Shown here piece by piece: positions 1 through 7,577 of a DNA stretch of 64,000 nt. How positions within the stretch are numbered: position 1 is the stretch's first letter; each line of letters opens with the position of its first letter. Location: assembly GCF_005116475.1 (NCBI RefSeq), contig NZ_SWBO01000004.1, positions 372,001 through 436,000 of the forward strand. The letters are read 5' to 3'. This DNA comes from Pedobacter cryotolerans. GTDB taxonomy: Bacteria > Bacteroidota > Bacteroidia > Sphingobacteriales > Sphingobacteriaceae. The position numbers were made by a program, and so were the translations under genes. Below the pieces are notes generated by a model, which worked only from the letters and a program-made list of their open reading frames with translations, was not told the origin of the DNA and searched no databases.

Positions 1-134
1 TGTTCATCTGTAGTAAGTGGATTTACACGTACACCAATTCTCTCAATTGTTGAGCTTTGAAAATCTTCGCTTTCATTTACTTGCGCAAAGCCTATAGATG
101 TCGTCCCCAAATCAAGTCCTAATATTTTTTTCAT
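1..134 (-). CDS. cas9: Cas9 endonuclease, N-terminal fragment (type II CRISPR-Cas)
   Basis: Only the first 44 codons are in the window; the gene runs off the left edge. The protein starts MKKILGLDLGTTSIGFAQVN, the RuvC-I motif of Cas9, with the metal-binding aspartate at residue 8. It continues into IGVRVNPLTTDE (residues 33-44), which matches the segment that follows RuvC-I in Bacteroidota Cas9 proteins. Family members usually read GTNSIGWA where this one has GTTSIGFA, a mild divergence. The start is the ATG at 134-132, after an AT-rich leader. A tracrRNA-like element lies divergently 80-180 bases upstream, which supports the call. From 44 residues I cannot tell whether the gene is intact, but the Bacteroidota setting and tracrRNA type fit subtype II-C. 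HNH, REC and PAM-interacting domains are outside the window. Confidence 0.9.
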   Translation of the reverse strand, partial: MKKILGLDLGTTSIGFAQVNESEDFQSSTIERIGVRVNPLTTDE

Positions 135-164
135 ACGTTAATCAATAGATTTTTAAAGCTAATC

Positions 165-199
165 AAAAAAATATTTTAAAAATTACGGATTCCCGTAAT
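165..199 (-). terminator. Probable intrinsic terminator after the HK-RR pair
   Basis: On the minus strand a perfect 7-bp stem (ATTACGG at 182-188 pairs with CCGTAAT at 193-199, 4-base loop) is followed by a T-rich tract (181-165). It sits downstream of the response regulator stop (365) and upstream of the cas9 start (134), so it probably separates the two-component transcript from cas9. An alternative is a structured cas9 leader. Confidence 0.55.
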
Positions 200-210
200 G
201 CGGATATAAA

Positions 211-310
211 AAGAAGTTCTATATTTGAAATTGAAAGCAAATCACAATAAGGATTATTCCGTTGTGAAAACATTAAGTAGCCCTCGACTTTAAACGGGGG
301 CATTTTTTTT
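211..310 (+). ncRNA. Predicted tracrRNA for the adjacent Cas9
   Basis: An anti-repeat-like stretch (about 214-248, with core GAAAGCAAATCACAAT at 233-248) is followed by AAGGATTATTCCGTTGTGAAAAC (249-271 overall), the bulge/nexus sequence I associate with type II-C tracrRNAs of Bacteroidota. It ends in a clean intrinsic terminator: GCCCTCG (280-286) pairs with CGGGGGC (295-301) around an 8-base loop, then eight T residues (303-310). The element lies just upstream of cas9 and is transcribed away from it. The 5' end is uncertain: 233 if the internal -7 element is used, earlier otherwise. No CRISPR repeat is in the window, so pairing with the repeat could not be checked. The implied repeat begins near GTTGTGATTTGCTTTCA. 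Confidence 0.85.
220..227 (+). promoter_or_regulatory. Putative -7 element (TAnnTTTG) inside the tracrRNA anti-repeat
   Basis: TATATTTG is an exact match to the Bacteroidota -7 consensus TAnnTTTG. No good -33 TTTG lies 19 bases upstream (ATG is found there instead). If used, transcription would begin near 233 and keep about 16 nt of anti-repeat. The same bases would be present, inverted, in the CRISPR repeat. Confidence 0.45.
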
Positions 311-364
311 GCTCAATATCCGCAAACTGATTAAGAAGTATAAGGTTGTAGGTCTACCAACCTA

Positions 365-997
365 TCAAACCAAATTAAAACCCTTCGCTTTTTTAAGCAA
401 TAACTGTGTAGTATTGGCATTCATTTTTTGCATCAAGTTCTTGCGGTGTGTTTCTACCGTAAAGTGGCTAATGAATAATTTTTCAGCAATTTGAGGTCCG
501 TTAAAGCCTTCGTATAATAAACCGAGGATTTCCTTTTCTCTACGGGTTAAAATCGGTACACTTTTTAAAGCCTGGTTTACGGTGTTGTATTGCTCTAATA
601 GTTTCTGATTTGCAGCTTTGCTTAAAAATATTTTATCGTTCATTACCTCCCTAATGGCTAAAAGTAATTCGTCGCGTTCCATATTTTTTAGCAAATAACC
701 ATTGGCACCTTTTGATAAAAATTGTACGATAATGCCTGCCTCGTTGGTAGAAGTAAGGCCGATAATTTTACTGCTGTTATTGTTTTCACGAATGCGTTCG
801 CACAAGGCCAAGCCATTCATATCTGGCAAATTAATGTCTAATAAGATAATTTCTGGCTGGTTAGTTTTTAAAAAAGCCAACGCCTCTTTAGCCGTTTTAC
901 AAATTCCTAAAATTTTTAAATAGCTTTCGCCGTTTAACATAGTTGATATTCCATCTCCAACAAGCGGGTGGTCATCTATAATTAAGATTGTAATCAT
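365..997 (-). CDS. NarL/LuxR-family response regulator
   Basis: This 210-residue protein has an N-terminal receiver domain (about 1-120) with the acidic pair D8-D9 and the phosphoacceptor D54 in ILLDINLPD, and a C-terminal LuxR-type helix-turn-helix (about 146-205) beginning LTRREKEILGLLYEG. It should be a DNA-binding regulator activated by phosphotransfer. The histidine kinase gene lies 49 bases upstream on the same strand, so the two form a cognate HisKA_3/NarL pair, probably co-transcribed. The start is the ATG at 997. The regulon cannot be seen from the sequence. The gene is convergent with the tracrRNA; their 3' ends are 54 bases apart. Confidence 0.93.
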   Translation of the reverse strand: MITILIIDDHPLVGDGISTMLNGESYLKILGICKTAKEALAFLKTNQPEIILLDINLPDMNGLALCERIRENNNSSKIIGLTSTNEAGIIVQFLSKGANGYLLKNMERDELLLAIREVMNDKIFLSKAANQKLLEQYNTVNQALKSVPILTRREKEILGLLYEGFNGPQIAEKLFISHFTVETHRKNLMQKMNANTTQLLLKKAKGFNLV

Positions 998-1046
998 TTA
1001 AACAATTAGAAAGAGATGAGCATTATTTTATTTTAATGCTGTTAAA

Positions 1047-3077
1047 TTACTGATTATTTATCAGAAAATCCATCAAAACTGTGGTACCCACTTCATGTTC
1101 AGAATCTATCGATAATTTGCCTTGTAGATAATCTACCCGATTTTTAACAGATTGCAAACCTGCGGTGGTATTGTTTTCTTTCAAATCAAAGCCTCTGCCG
1201 TTGTCTTCTACGGTTACACTTAACCTTTCGGCTTCTCTATTAAATTGAATGATTACAACAGTTGCATTGGCATGTTTAATAATGTTATTTAATAATTCTT
1301 GAATTATTCTAAACAACATCATTTCTGTTGATGCATTTAATCTTTCGTCCATTCCGTAAGCTTGTACAGAAACATTTAACAATTTACCCGCATTTACGCT
1401 ATTGCACAACTCTTGTATAGCTGGTACTAAACCAATTTTTATCAATACTTCGGGCATCATGTTGTGCGCAATTCTTCTTACTTCAACCGAAGCCATGTCT
1501 ACCAATTTGTAGCTTTTCTGAAACAATTCGTTACTTTCTAAATATTTTTCTTCGTGTTTAAGGGTGCTTAATTGCATTTTAATGGTCGAGAAAAGACCAC
1601 CTAAACCATCATGTAAATCTTGGGCAATTCGATTGCGTTCTGTTTCTTGTCCGTTTACCATAGATTGTAAGGAAACTACTTGTTGTTGGCGTTCTAAAAA
1701 TTTAATTTGCTCTCCTTTTAAGACGCTATCCTTATCAGCAATGATTTGTTTTTGTCTACTAGATCTGTACAATAACACCAATATAATTAGCAAAGCAATA
1801 CTTGAGATAATTACAATTAGCAGTAATTTATTCCGCTGATTGGCTGCAAGTTCTTTTTCAATATTCAGTAGTTTAAGTTGCGCAATTGTTTTTTCTTTCT
1901 TTTCGGTTTGATATCCATTCTCTAAAAAGTTCAATTGGGCTAAGTTTTTTTCGGTGTTAAGACTGTCTCTTATGGCGAAAGAAGAAGATAGGGAGCGATA
2001 TGCGCTATCACTTTTGTTTTGTTTGTAATAAATCTCACTTAATAATTTTGAAGATGAAAGTACAATCTCTTGGATGGCATCTTTTTTAGCACCCTCATTT
2101 GCTTTTTTAAGGTAATCGGTAGCAAGGTTATAATCGTTTAGGTTGTAATAGATTTCACCTAATTTGTTATTGGTATAACTTATTTCTGCTACATCTTCAA
2201 TCTTTTGAGCTAAAGCTAATTTGTTTTTGTAAATGCTGATGGCTTTAGGTATGTTCTTTAAGTACGTTTGGTTGTATTTACCTTCCATTTCGTACAGTGC
2301 CATTCGGTAATTATCTTTTTCAAAATCACTGAGCTCGTTAGTTTTTAGGTTTTTCTTTAAAGAGTCCATATAAGACTTATACATTTTGCCATTTTTCATA
2401 TTGTCTGCTAAACCTACTTTCTCAGACCAATAAAGGTGTTTTAAATATGGTTTTGCCTTATTTAATAAAGGATAACATAGGTTGAGGTATTCATTTGTCT
2501 TTTTAATTTGATTTAGAGCGCTATAGTGAGTAGCAATATTGATGTAAATAGTGCACAACGATGTCGCGTCAGGTTTTAATTTCTCTAAAATAACCCTAGC
2601 TTTTAAATAGTAATTGAGTGCTGTGGTTTTATCGCCATTTTTACTATAAATGCCAGCTAGATTGTTTAATGCAATCATTTTTGAACGATTTTTTATAGTG
2701 TAATCTGGTATTTTATCAGCATGTTCATTTATTTCGCTAAAACATTCAATGGCTTTTCCCCACTCACTTCTGCGAAAATGATAATTACCTCTGGTAAGCA
2801 ATACCTCACAAATTCCTCTAGCAAAACCAATCTTTTTGGCTAAAATTTCTGTGTTGTTTAAAAGTGCTAATCCATCATCTGCTTTGTTATCGTGTAAAAT
2901 TTGATAAGAAGCCAGTTTTCGCATCTGAATAGCTCTAGTGGTATCATCTTTAGCAGTTTTAATTAAATTTTTTAAGCTATCTGTATTTAGCGTTTGACTA
3001 AATGCTAGGTTAACTGCAAATAGAGTTGAAATAATGATTGGTAAAGTAGACTTCAAAAAGGGAGATAAACTCTTCAT
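1047..3077 (-). CDS. Sensor histidine kinase with TPR input domain (HisKA_3 type)
   Basis: The 676-residue protein has a signal peptide (about 1-27), a long region of TPR-like helical repeats (about 40-400), one transmembrane helix (about 417-437), a short coiled coil, and a HisKA_3 dimerisation domain with QDLHDGLGG whose phosphoacceptor is H489. A GHKL ATPase domain follows, with an N box (ELLNNIIKHA) and G1 box (DNGRGFD). The topology puts the TPR region in the periplasm. TPR-input kinases of this type are common in Bacteroidota; the ligand is unknown. It precedes the NarL-type regulator with a 49-base gap, which fits a single operon. The start is the ATG at 3077, supported by the signal peptide. 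Confidence 0.92.
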   Translation of the reverse strand: MKSLSPFLKSTLPIIISTLFAVNLAFSQTLNTDSLKNLIKTAKDDTTRAIQMRKLASYQILHDNKADDGLALLNNTEILAKKIGFARGICEVLLTRGNYHFRRSEWGKAIECFSEINEHADKIPDYTIKNRSKMIALNNLAGIYSKNGDKTTALNYYLKARVILEKLKPDATSLCTIYINIATHYSALNQIKKTNEYLNLCYPLLNKAKPYLKHLYWSEKVGLADNMKNGKMYKSYMDSLKKNLKTNELSDFEKDNYRMALYEMEGKYNQTYLKNIPKAISIYKNKLALAQKIEDVAEISYTNNKLGEIYYNLNDYNLATDYLKKANEGAKKDAIQEIVLSSSKLLSEIYYKQNKSDSAYRSLSSSFAIRDSLNTEKNLAQLNFLENGYQTEKKEKTIAQLKLLNIEKELAANQRNKLLLIVIISSIALLIILVLLYRSSRQKQIIADKDSVLKGEQIKFLERQQQVVSLQSMVNGQETERNRIAQDLHDGLGGLFSTIKMQLSTLKHEEKYLESNELFQKSYKLVDMASVEVRRIAHNMMPEVLIKIGLVPAIQELCNSVNAGKLLNVSVQAYGMDERLNASTEMMLFRIIQELLNNIIKHANATVVIIQFNREAERLSVTVEDNGRGFDLKENNTTAGLQSVKNRVDYLQGKLSIDSEHEVGTTVLMDFLINNQ

Positions 3078-3235
3078 ATAGTGTAATTTATCTAGGCAAA
3101 GTAAAAATAAAATTTCAGCTTACAAATACCCTAATTCAGGTAGTTTTTAAGTGTAAAAATCCCATTATCAAGGGCTACAAAGTGGAGTGTATTATCCTCA
3201 GTTTTACAATACTAAAACAATTAAACCTAAAAGTT

Positions 3236-5104
3236 ATGAGAACAAAAATTTGGCTATTAATTATAGCATTAACAGTTTCTAATTTTGCCTTAGCGCAAGT
3301 AAGGCCTAATTTGCCAATTGTGTTAAAAAAAAACACAAAATATGCGAGCTTTAAAACACTTTCAAAGCAAAAGGCTTTGCAGTTTAAACCACAAAAACAA
3401 TTTACTATCCCTATTCAATCTTCTAATAAGGATGTAGTTGACGTTTCAAACTTTGCCAAATATTTAGCTGAAGAAAAGAAGGTTTTTCCTGAAAGATTAA
3501 TAAATGCAGATTGTAATTTTTTGCCTATTAATTACCGCAATTCTCAGCAAGAAGTTGGTTTATTCTTTCCTTCACCGAATTTTAGCAATGCCATTTTTCC
3601 TGGGGCAATTTATCAATTTAATACCATTAAAACGCAGTCGCCTATACCTTATACAAAATTCATGAATAGAAACCCTATGGATTTAACAATGAATATTTTT
3701 GATGCAGCTATTGGAGATAATCCTCCGGTAGTTATTTCTAATTTTGGCTATGGTACTGTTTCTGGTGCTACAAAAAACATTCTAAGTAAATACATCAACG
3801 GAGTTACACCAGCAGATGTAGTAACCGAGGTAATTTTAGTAGAGTCTAACGAGCAAATGAATTCTATTTTAGGTACAGCAGGTAGTGTAGATGTTGGATT
3901 TAAATTAAATGTACCAATTCCTAAAATTCCAGTAACTGTAGATTTAGCTAACAAAGTTTCTGTATCTAATACAAGTACAACAACCACATCAACAGAAAGT
4001 AAAAAAAATACGGTAATTCTACGTTTCAGACAGGTTTTTTATGTAGCAAGTATGACCGCTCAGCAAGGACCTCAGTTTGATGTTTTTAATGATATTGATA
4101 AAACCCAATTAGAACAAGATTTGGTTTATGTGAGTAGTGTTTCTTATGGGCAAATGTTTTATGTGGTGCTTACTTCAGAATTTACAAAAGAGGCTTTATA
4201 TAATGCCGTAATGAATAAGGTTTCTACTGAAACAAGTTTGGGTGTAACAGGAGTTGGTTTGCCAGTTGGAGGGGCTGTTACTGTTGGCACCTCTAATTTA
4301 TCTACTAGCGAAGTAACCAATATCTTAACCTCAAGTAAAACAGAGATAAAAACATTTCAGTATGGCGGGCAAGCAATAAATATGGGTACAACTATTGATG
4401 AAGTGTTAAGGAATTTAAATTCTAAAATTGTAGTAAAATTCAATGCGCAAAATATTGGCGCACCAATAGGTTACACCCTAAATTTTGCAGCAGATCATTC
4501 GCCAGCTTGGATTAATTCCAATGTTAATTATGCAACAACCAATTGTGGTGTTGTTTCGGCCGATAGGAAATACGATGTGAAATTGGTATTGCAAAATTTA
4601 AGCGCTAAAAAAGTTGAAGATACTGATAATGATGAAGATTTATTTGGATCACTTTCTGCAAGTGTACAAGCACCTGGCAAAAATGCAAGTTTCCCAAACA
4701 TGTGGAAAAAGAATGGCGAAAGTTATGATGTTAAAGCATTAGGCAACGAAGATGGCGTAACAAAAGCTTATAAAGATATTCCCACTAATATCAACGCCAT
4801 CAAAACCATTGTTACAAACGTTTCGAATGAAGATTTAAGAAAAACGAAAATTTCTCTTAGAGGCAATTTGAAAGATAAAGAAGTATTTGCAGATAGAGGA
4901 TATGTTTGTGAAGAATGTAATGGATCGCCATTAATTATCAATTTGGCAGATTATGCTAATCAGATAGAAACGATGCAACCTGGCGAGAGCAAGTTTATTA
5001 AGCTAGGAAATTCAGACCAGTTTAAGCTCAATTTTTATGAAGGTGGGAATAAAAACGCTTCTCATATTATAGTAAATTGGAAGATTGAAGTAATTGCTAA
5101 ATAG
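3236..5104 (+). CDS. Secreted cholesterol-dependent-cytolysin-like (CDC-like) pore-forming protein
   Basis: This 622-residue protein has a signal peptide (MRTKIWLLIIALTVSNFALA). Its middle matches the thiol-activated cytolysin fold: FPGAIYQ (about 121-127, compare YPGAL in domain 1), a transmembrane-hairpin-like stretch with NEQMNSILGTAGSVDVGFKL (about 205-224), FRQVFYVASM (about 264-273, compare FKQIYYTVS) and VYVSSVSYGQMFYVVL (about 297-312, compare the VSSVAYGR motif). Domains 1-3 therefore look complete. The tryptophan-rich undecapeptide of classical CDC domain 4 is absent. Residues about 440-622 are a different, aspartate-rich tail with a CEEC pair, so cholesterol binding is not expected. 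It most resembles the CDC-like proteins of Bacteroidota. I chose the ATG at 3236 over a GTG at 3182 because it gives the signal peptide directly. Family is confident; biological role is inferred. Confidence 0.82.
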   Translation: MRTKIWLLIIALTVSNFALAQVRPNLPIVLKKNTKYASFKTLSKQKALQFKPQKQFTIPIQSSNKDVVDVSNFAKYLAEEKKVFPERLINADCNFLPINYRNSQQEVGLFFPSPNFSNAIFPGAIYQFNTIKTQSPIPYTKFMNRNPMDLTMNIFDAAIGDNPPVVISNFGYGTVSGATKNILSKYINGVTPADVVTEVILVESNEQMNSILGTAGSVDVGFKLNVPIPKIPVTVDLANKVSVSNTSTTTTSTESKKNTVILRFRQVFYVASMTAQQGPQFDVFNDIDKTQLEQDLVYVSSVSYGQMFYVVLTSEFTKEALYNAVMNKVSTETSLGVTGVGLPVGGAVTVGTSNLSTSEVTNILTSSKTEIKTFQYGGQAINMGTTIDEVLRNLNSKIVVKFNAQNIGAPIGYTLNFAADHSPAWINSNVNYATTNCGVVSADRKYDVKLVLQNLSAKKVEDTDNDEDLFGSLSASVQAPGKNASFPNMWKKNGESYDVKALGNEDGVTKAYKDIPTNINAIKTIVTNVSNEDLRKTKISLRGNLKDKEVFADRGYVCEECNGSPLIINLADYANQIETMQPGESKFIKLGNSDQFKLNFYEGGNKNASHIIVNWKIEVIAK

Positions 5105-5291
5105 ATACTTAGTTGTACACTATAGATTTCTAACGTATAGTATTGCCCATTTCAAATTAAACCGTACGTGGCCATACAATTAAATACCCCCATTAATATA
5201 TAAAAGTTATAAATGCACCTGGTTGAGGTATTTCCGAGACTTTGTTGCAAAAGAAATTGATGATCAAATTAATAATTTAAAACTAAAAAAA

Positions 5292-5915
5292 ATGAAAACA
5301 TTTAAACAAAGTTTACTCGTATTGGTAATTGCAACTACTTTATTCGCTTGTAAAAAAGATAAAGAAAAAGTTGATGAACTTGCAAAACAGGAAGTTTTAC
5401 AAAAGAAAATTGCAGATATCATACCTAAAGAATTTCAGGATACCTTAACAAAATTAGGATTGGTAATTAATCAGGATGTTAATCCTCCCAAATTTAATAA
5501 TGAGGCATTTATTTTTACACCTTTCGTTTTGTTTAAAAGCAATAGATCTCAAGATGTGCCAAATTTAAAGTTTCTCGACGGTAGGGTTAAGTTTTTTGAT
5601 CAAGATCAAGATAACAATATTAAATTAATTGGCAAAAATTTACTTAATGAGGCAGATACTAGCATTGTTACAGCAATATCAGGTAGTGGAAATCAATTTA
5701 CAATTTACGGTAAAGTGAAATCATTTGCTGGTACAAACTCGGCAGTTTTTGCAATTGTAATATCAGGGTCTAGAGAAGGAACAGAGTTAAAAGATATAAG
5801 AATGGGAATTATAAATATTGATAATTCTAAAGGTGGAACGAGGTTTATTAAACAAGGCGAAGCTCGTGTTGCTTTTGATACAGATAAAATTTCTGGTCAA
5901 ATTCCTATGTTTTAA
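5292..5915 (+). CDS. Unknown lipoprotein
   Basis: A 207-residue protein I do not recognise. It starts MKTFKQSLLVLVIATTLFAC, a lipoprotein signal with lipobox LFAC, followed by a lysine/aspartate-rich stretch (KKDKEKVDE). The rest is a beta-rich domain of about 170 residues with no cysteines and no motif I can name. The ATG at 5292 is preferred over an upstream ATG at 5223 because only it puts the signal peptide at the N-terminus. It lies 187 bases after the CDC-like gene on the same strand and could be functionally linked, but nothing in the sequence proves this. Confidence 0.75.
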   Translation: MKTFKQSLLVLVIATTLFACKKDKEKVDELAKQEVLQKKIADIIPKEFQDTLTKLGLVINQDVNPPKFNNEAFIFTPFVLFKSNRSQDVPNLKFLDGRVKFFDQDQDNNIKLIGKNLLNEADTSIVTAISGSGNQFTIYGKVKSFAGTNSAVFAIVISGSREGTELKDIRMGIINIDNSKGGTRFIKQGEARVAFDTDKISGQIPMF

Positions 5916-5931
5916 AAAAATCTTATTTGAG

Positions 5932-5963
5932 TTTGTTTTTCAAAAATAAAATCGTGATATTTG
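5932..5963 (+). promoter_or_regulatory. Probable promoter of rpmE2
   Basis: TTTG at 5932-5935 and GATATTTG at 5956-5963 are separated by 20 bases. This matches the Bacteroidota promoter with one mismatch in the -7 element. Confidence 0.4.
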
Positions 5964-5964
5964 C

Positions 5965-5983
5965 AACCTCTTAAATAGAGGTT
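5965..5983 (+). other. Perfect hairpin in the rpmE2 leader
   Basis: AACCTCT (5965-5971) pairs with AGAGGTT (5977-5983) around a 5-base loop, about 100 bases before the rpmE2 start. No T tract follows, so it is not a terminator. It lies near the predicted transcription start. A role in L31 autoregulation is possible but unsupported. Confidence 0.4.
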
Positions 5984-6079
5984 AAAAAAGACAAATAGAG
6001 ATTGTCATCAGCTTTGTTGCCCGCAAAACGCAATCAAGTCATTGATAGTTTCACATAAATAACTTAAAATAATATTCAA

Positions 6080-6328
6080 ATGAAACAAGATTTGCACCCA
6101 TCAAACTACAGATTTGTAGTATTTAAAGATATGTCTAACGAATATGCATTTTTAACTAAATCATGCGTAGAGACTAAAGAAACTATTAAATGGGAAGATG
6201 GTAATGATTATCCTTTATATAAATTAGAGATTTCTCATACTTCTCACCCTTTTTATACTGGTAAAATGAAGTTAGTAGATACAGCTGGTCGTATCGATAA
6301 ATTTAAAACTCGTTACGCTAAGAAATAA
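6080..6328 (+). CDS. rpmE2: 50S ribosomal protein L31 type B
   Basis: The 82-residue product begins [20 protein letters not shown] and contains [26 protein letters not shown], the conserved L31 core. It has only one cysteine, so it lacks the CxxC zinc ligands of the zinc-binding form and belongs to the zinc-independent type B class. It is a component of the large ribosomal subunit near the central protuberance. The gene stands alone, with its own promoter-like sequence upstream and a strong terminator downstream. Confidence 0.95.
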   Translation: MKQDLHPSNYRFVVFKDMSNEYAFLTKSCVETKETIKWEDGNDYPLYKLEISHTSHPFYTGKMKLVDTAGRIDKFKTRYAKK

Positions 6329-6354
6329 TTTAGCGAAAACACCATATTTTTTGA

Positions 6355-6385
6355 AGTCCTGAGTCATAAGCTCAGGACTTTTTTT
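6355..6385 (+). terminator. Intrinsic terminator of rpmE2
   Basis: AGTCCTGAG (6355-6363) pairs perfectly with CTCAGGACT (6371-6379) across a 7-base loop, followed by seven T residues. It lies 26 bases after the rpmE2 stop. Confidence 0.9.
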
Positions 6386-6392
6386 ATTTTTG
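6385..6392 (+). promoter_or_regulatory. -7 element of the GlmU-like gene
   Basis: TATTTTTG matches TAnnTTTG exactly and begins in the T tract of the preceding terminator. The ATG at 6399 is only 6 bases further on, so the transcript would be leaderless or nearly so. No TTTG is visible at the -33 position. Confidence 0.5.
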
Positions 6393-6398
6393 TAGCTT

Positions 6399-7571
6399 AT
6401 GACGATCAATTTATTTGATGATAAGTCTTGGCAAACGCTCAGACCATTAACCTTTACCAGGCCAGTTGCCGATTTGAGAATTGGTATTTTAACCATTGCC
6501 GAAAAATGGGCTAAATATTTAAATGCCGAATTTGGCTTTCTAACACAAGATTATTTACAAATTAAATATCCCGCACTAACTGCACCGCTGTATATCAATG
6601 GTGGGGTTTGTCCGAATAAAGAATTGTTAGCAGCTATTGCTGATTTAAAAGAAGCTGAAGTTTTAATCAAAGCAGAATTGGTTATTGCCTATAAAATAGC
6701 TGAGGAGATCATTAGTTGCGATGAAGCGCTAAGTAAATTCAAAGCAATTGAGTTTATAGGAGATTTAACCTATATTCAATTTCCTGAAGATATTTTTAAA
6801 AATAACCATAACGAATTAGTTTTAGATTTTGCTTTATTAACCAAAGGGAAAACATCAGCTACGCTTAGTAACACCAATACTTTTATTGGCGACCAGTTTT
6901 TTGCGGAAGAAGGAGCAAGTGCAGAATGCAGTACCTTTAACAGTACAGCAGGGCCAATTTATTTAGGTAAAAATGCACAAGTTTGGGAAGGAACTCATAT
7001 TCGTGGCTCATTTGCTTTGTGTAATAATTCTCAAGTAAAAATGGGTGCAAAAATTTATGGGCAAACTACAATAGGGCCATACAGTAGGGTAGGTGGCGAA
7101 ATAAATAATGCGGTAATTTGGGGCTACTCATCTAAAGGGCATGATGGGTATTTAGGTAACGCGGTAATGGGGCAATGGTGTAATATTGGCGCCGATAGCA
7201 ATAACTCTAACCTAAAAAATAATTATGCCGAGGTTAGGTTGTGGGATTATGCACAACAAAGTTTCCGTAAAACGGGATTACAGTTTTGTGGATTAATTAT
7301 GGCAGATCATGCCAAATGTGCCATCAATACGATGTTTAATACCGGTACGGTTGCTGGGGTAAGCGCTAACATTTTTAGTTCTGGTTTTCCAAGAAATTTT
7401 ATACCAGATTTTGCATGGGGTGGCGCACATGGTTTTGAAGTTTATAGTTTAAATAAAATGCTAGCCACTGCAAAGTTGGTTCTAGAACGTAGAAACATGG
7501 TTTTGGATGAAATTGAAATTAAAATCTTAACAGAAATTTTTGAAAGAACTAAAGAATATAGACATTTTTAA
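6399..7571 (+). CDS. GlmU-type bifunctional sugar-nucleotidyltransferase/acetyltransferase (Bacteroidota form)
   Basis: This 390-residue protein begins with MTINLFDDKSWQTLRPLTFT, where the RPLTFTRP segment is typical of the Bacteroidota GlmU-like family (TIGR03991 as I recall it). The N-terminal half (about 1-190) is a divergent nucleotidyltransferase domain. The C-terminal half (about 200-360) has hexapeptide-like turns (AQVWEGTHIRG, SQVKMGAKIYG, TTIGPYSRVGG) forming a left-handed beta-helix acyltransferase. The likely role is to make UDP-N-acetylglucosamine for peptidoglycan and lipopolysaccharide. The substrate is inferred from the family. It is followed by tpiA after a repeat-bearing gap of 186 bases. 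Confidence 0.85.
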   Translation: MTINLFDDKSWQTLRPLTFTRPVADLRIGILTIAEKWAKYLNAEFGFLTQDYLQIKYPALTAPLYINGGVCPNKELLAAIADLKEAEVLIKAELVIAYKIAEEIISCDEALSKFKAIEFIGDLTYIQFPEDIFKNNHNELVLDFALLTKGKTSATLSNTNTFIGDQFFAEEGASAECSTFNSTAGPIYLGKNAQVWEGTHIRGSFALCNNSQVKMGAKIYGQTTIGPYSRVGGEINNAVIWGYSSKGHDGYLGNAVMGQWCNIGADSNNSNLKNNYAEVRLWDYAQQSFRKTGLQFCGLIMADHAKCAINTMFNTGTVAGVSANIFSSGFPRNFIPDFAWGGAHGFEVYSLNKMLATAKLVLERRNMVLDEIEIKILTEIFERTKEYRHF

Positions 7572-7577
7572 AGTTGT

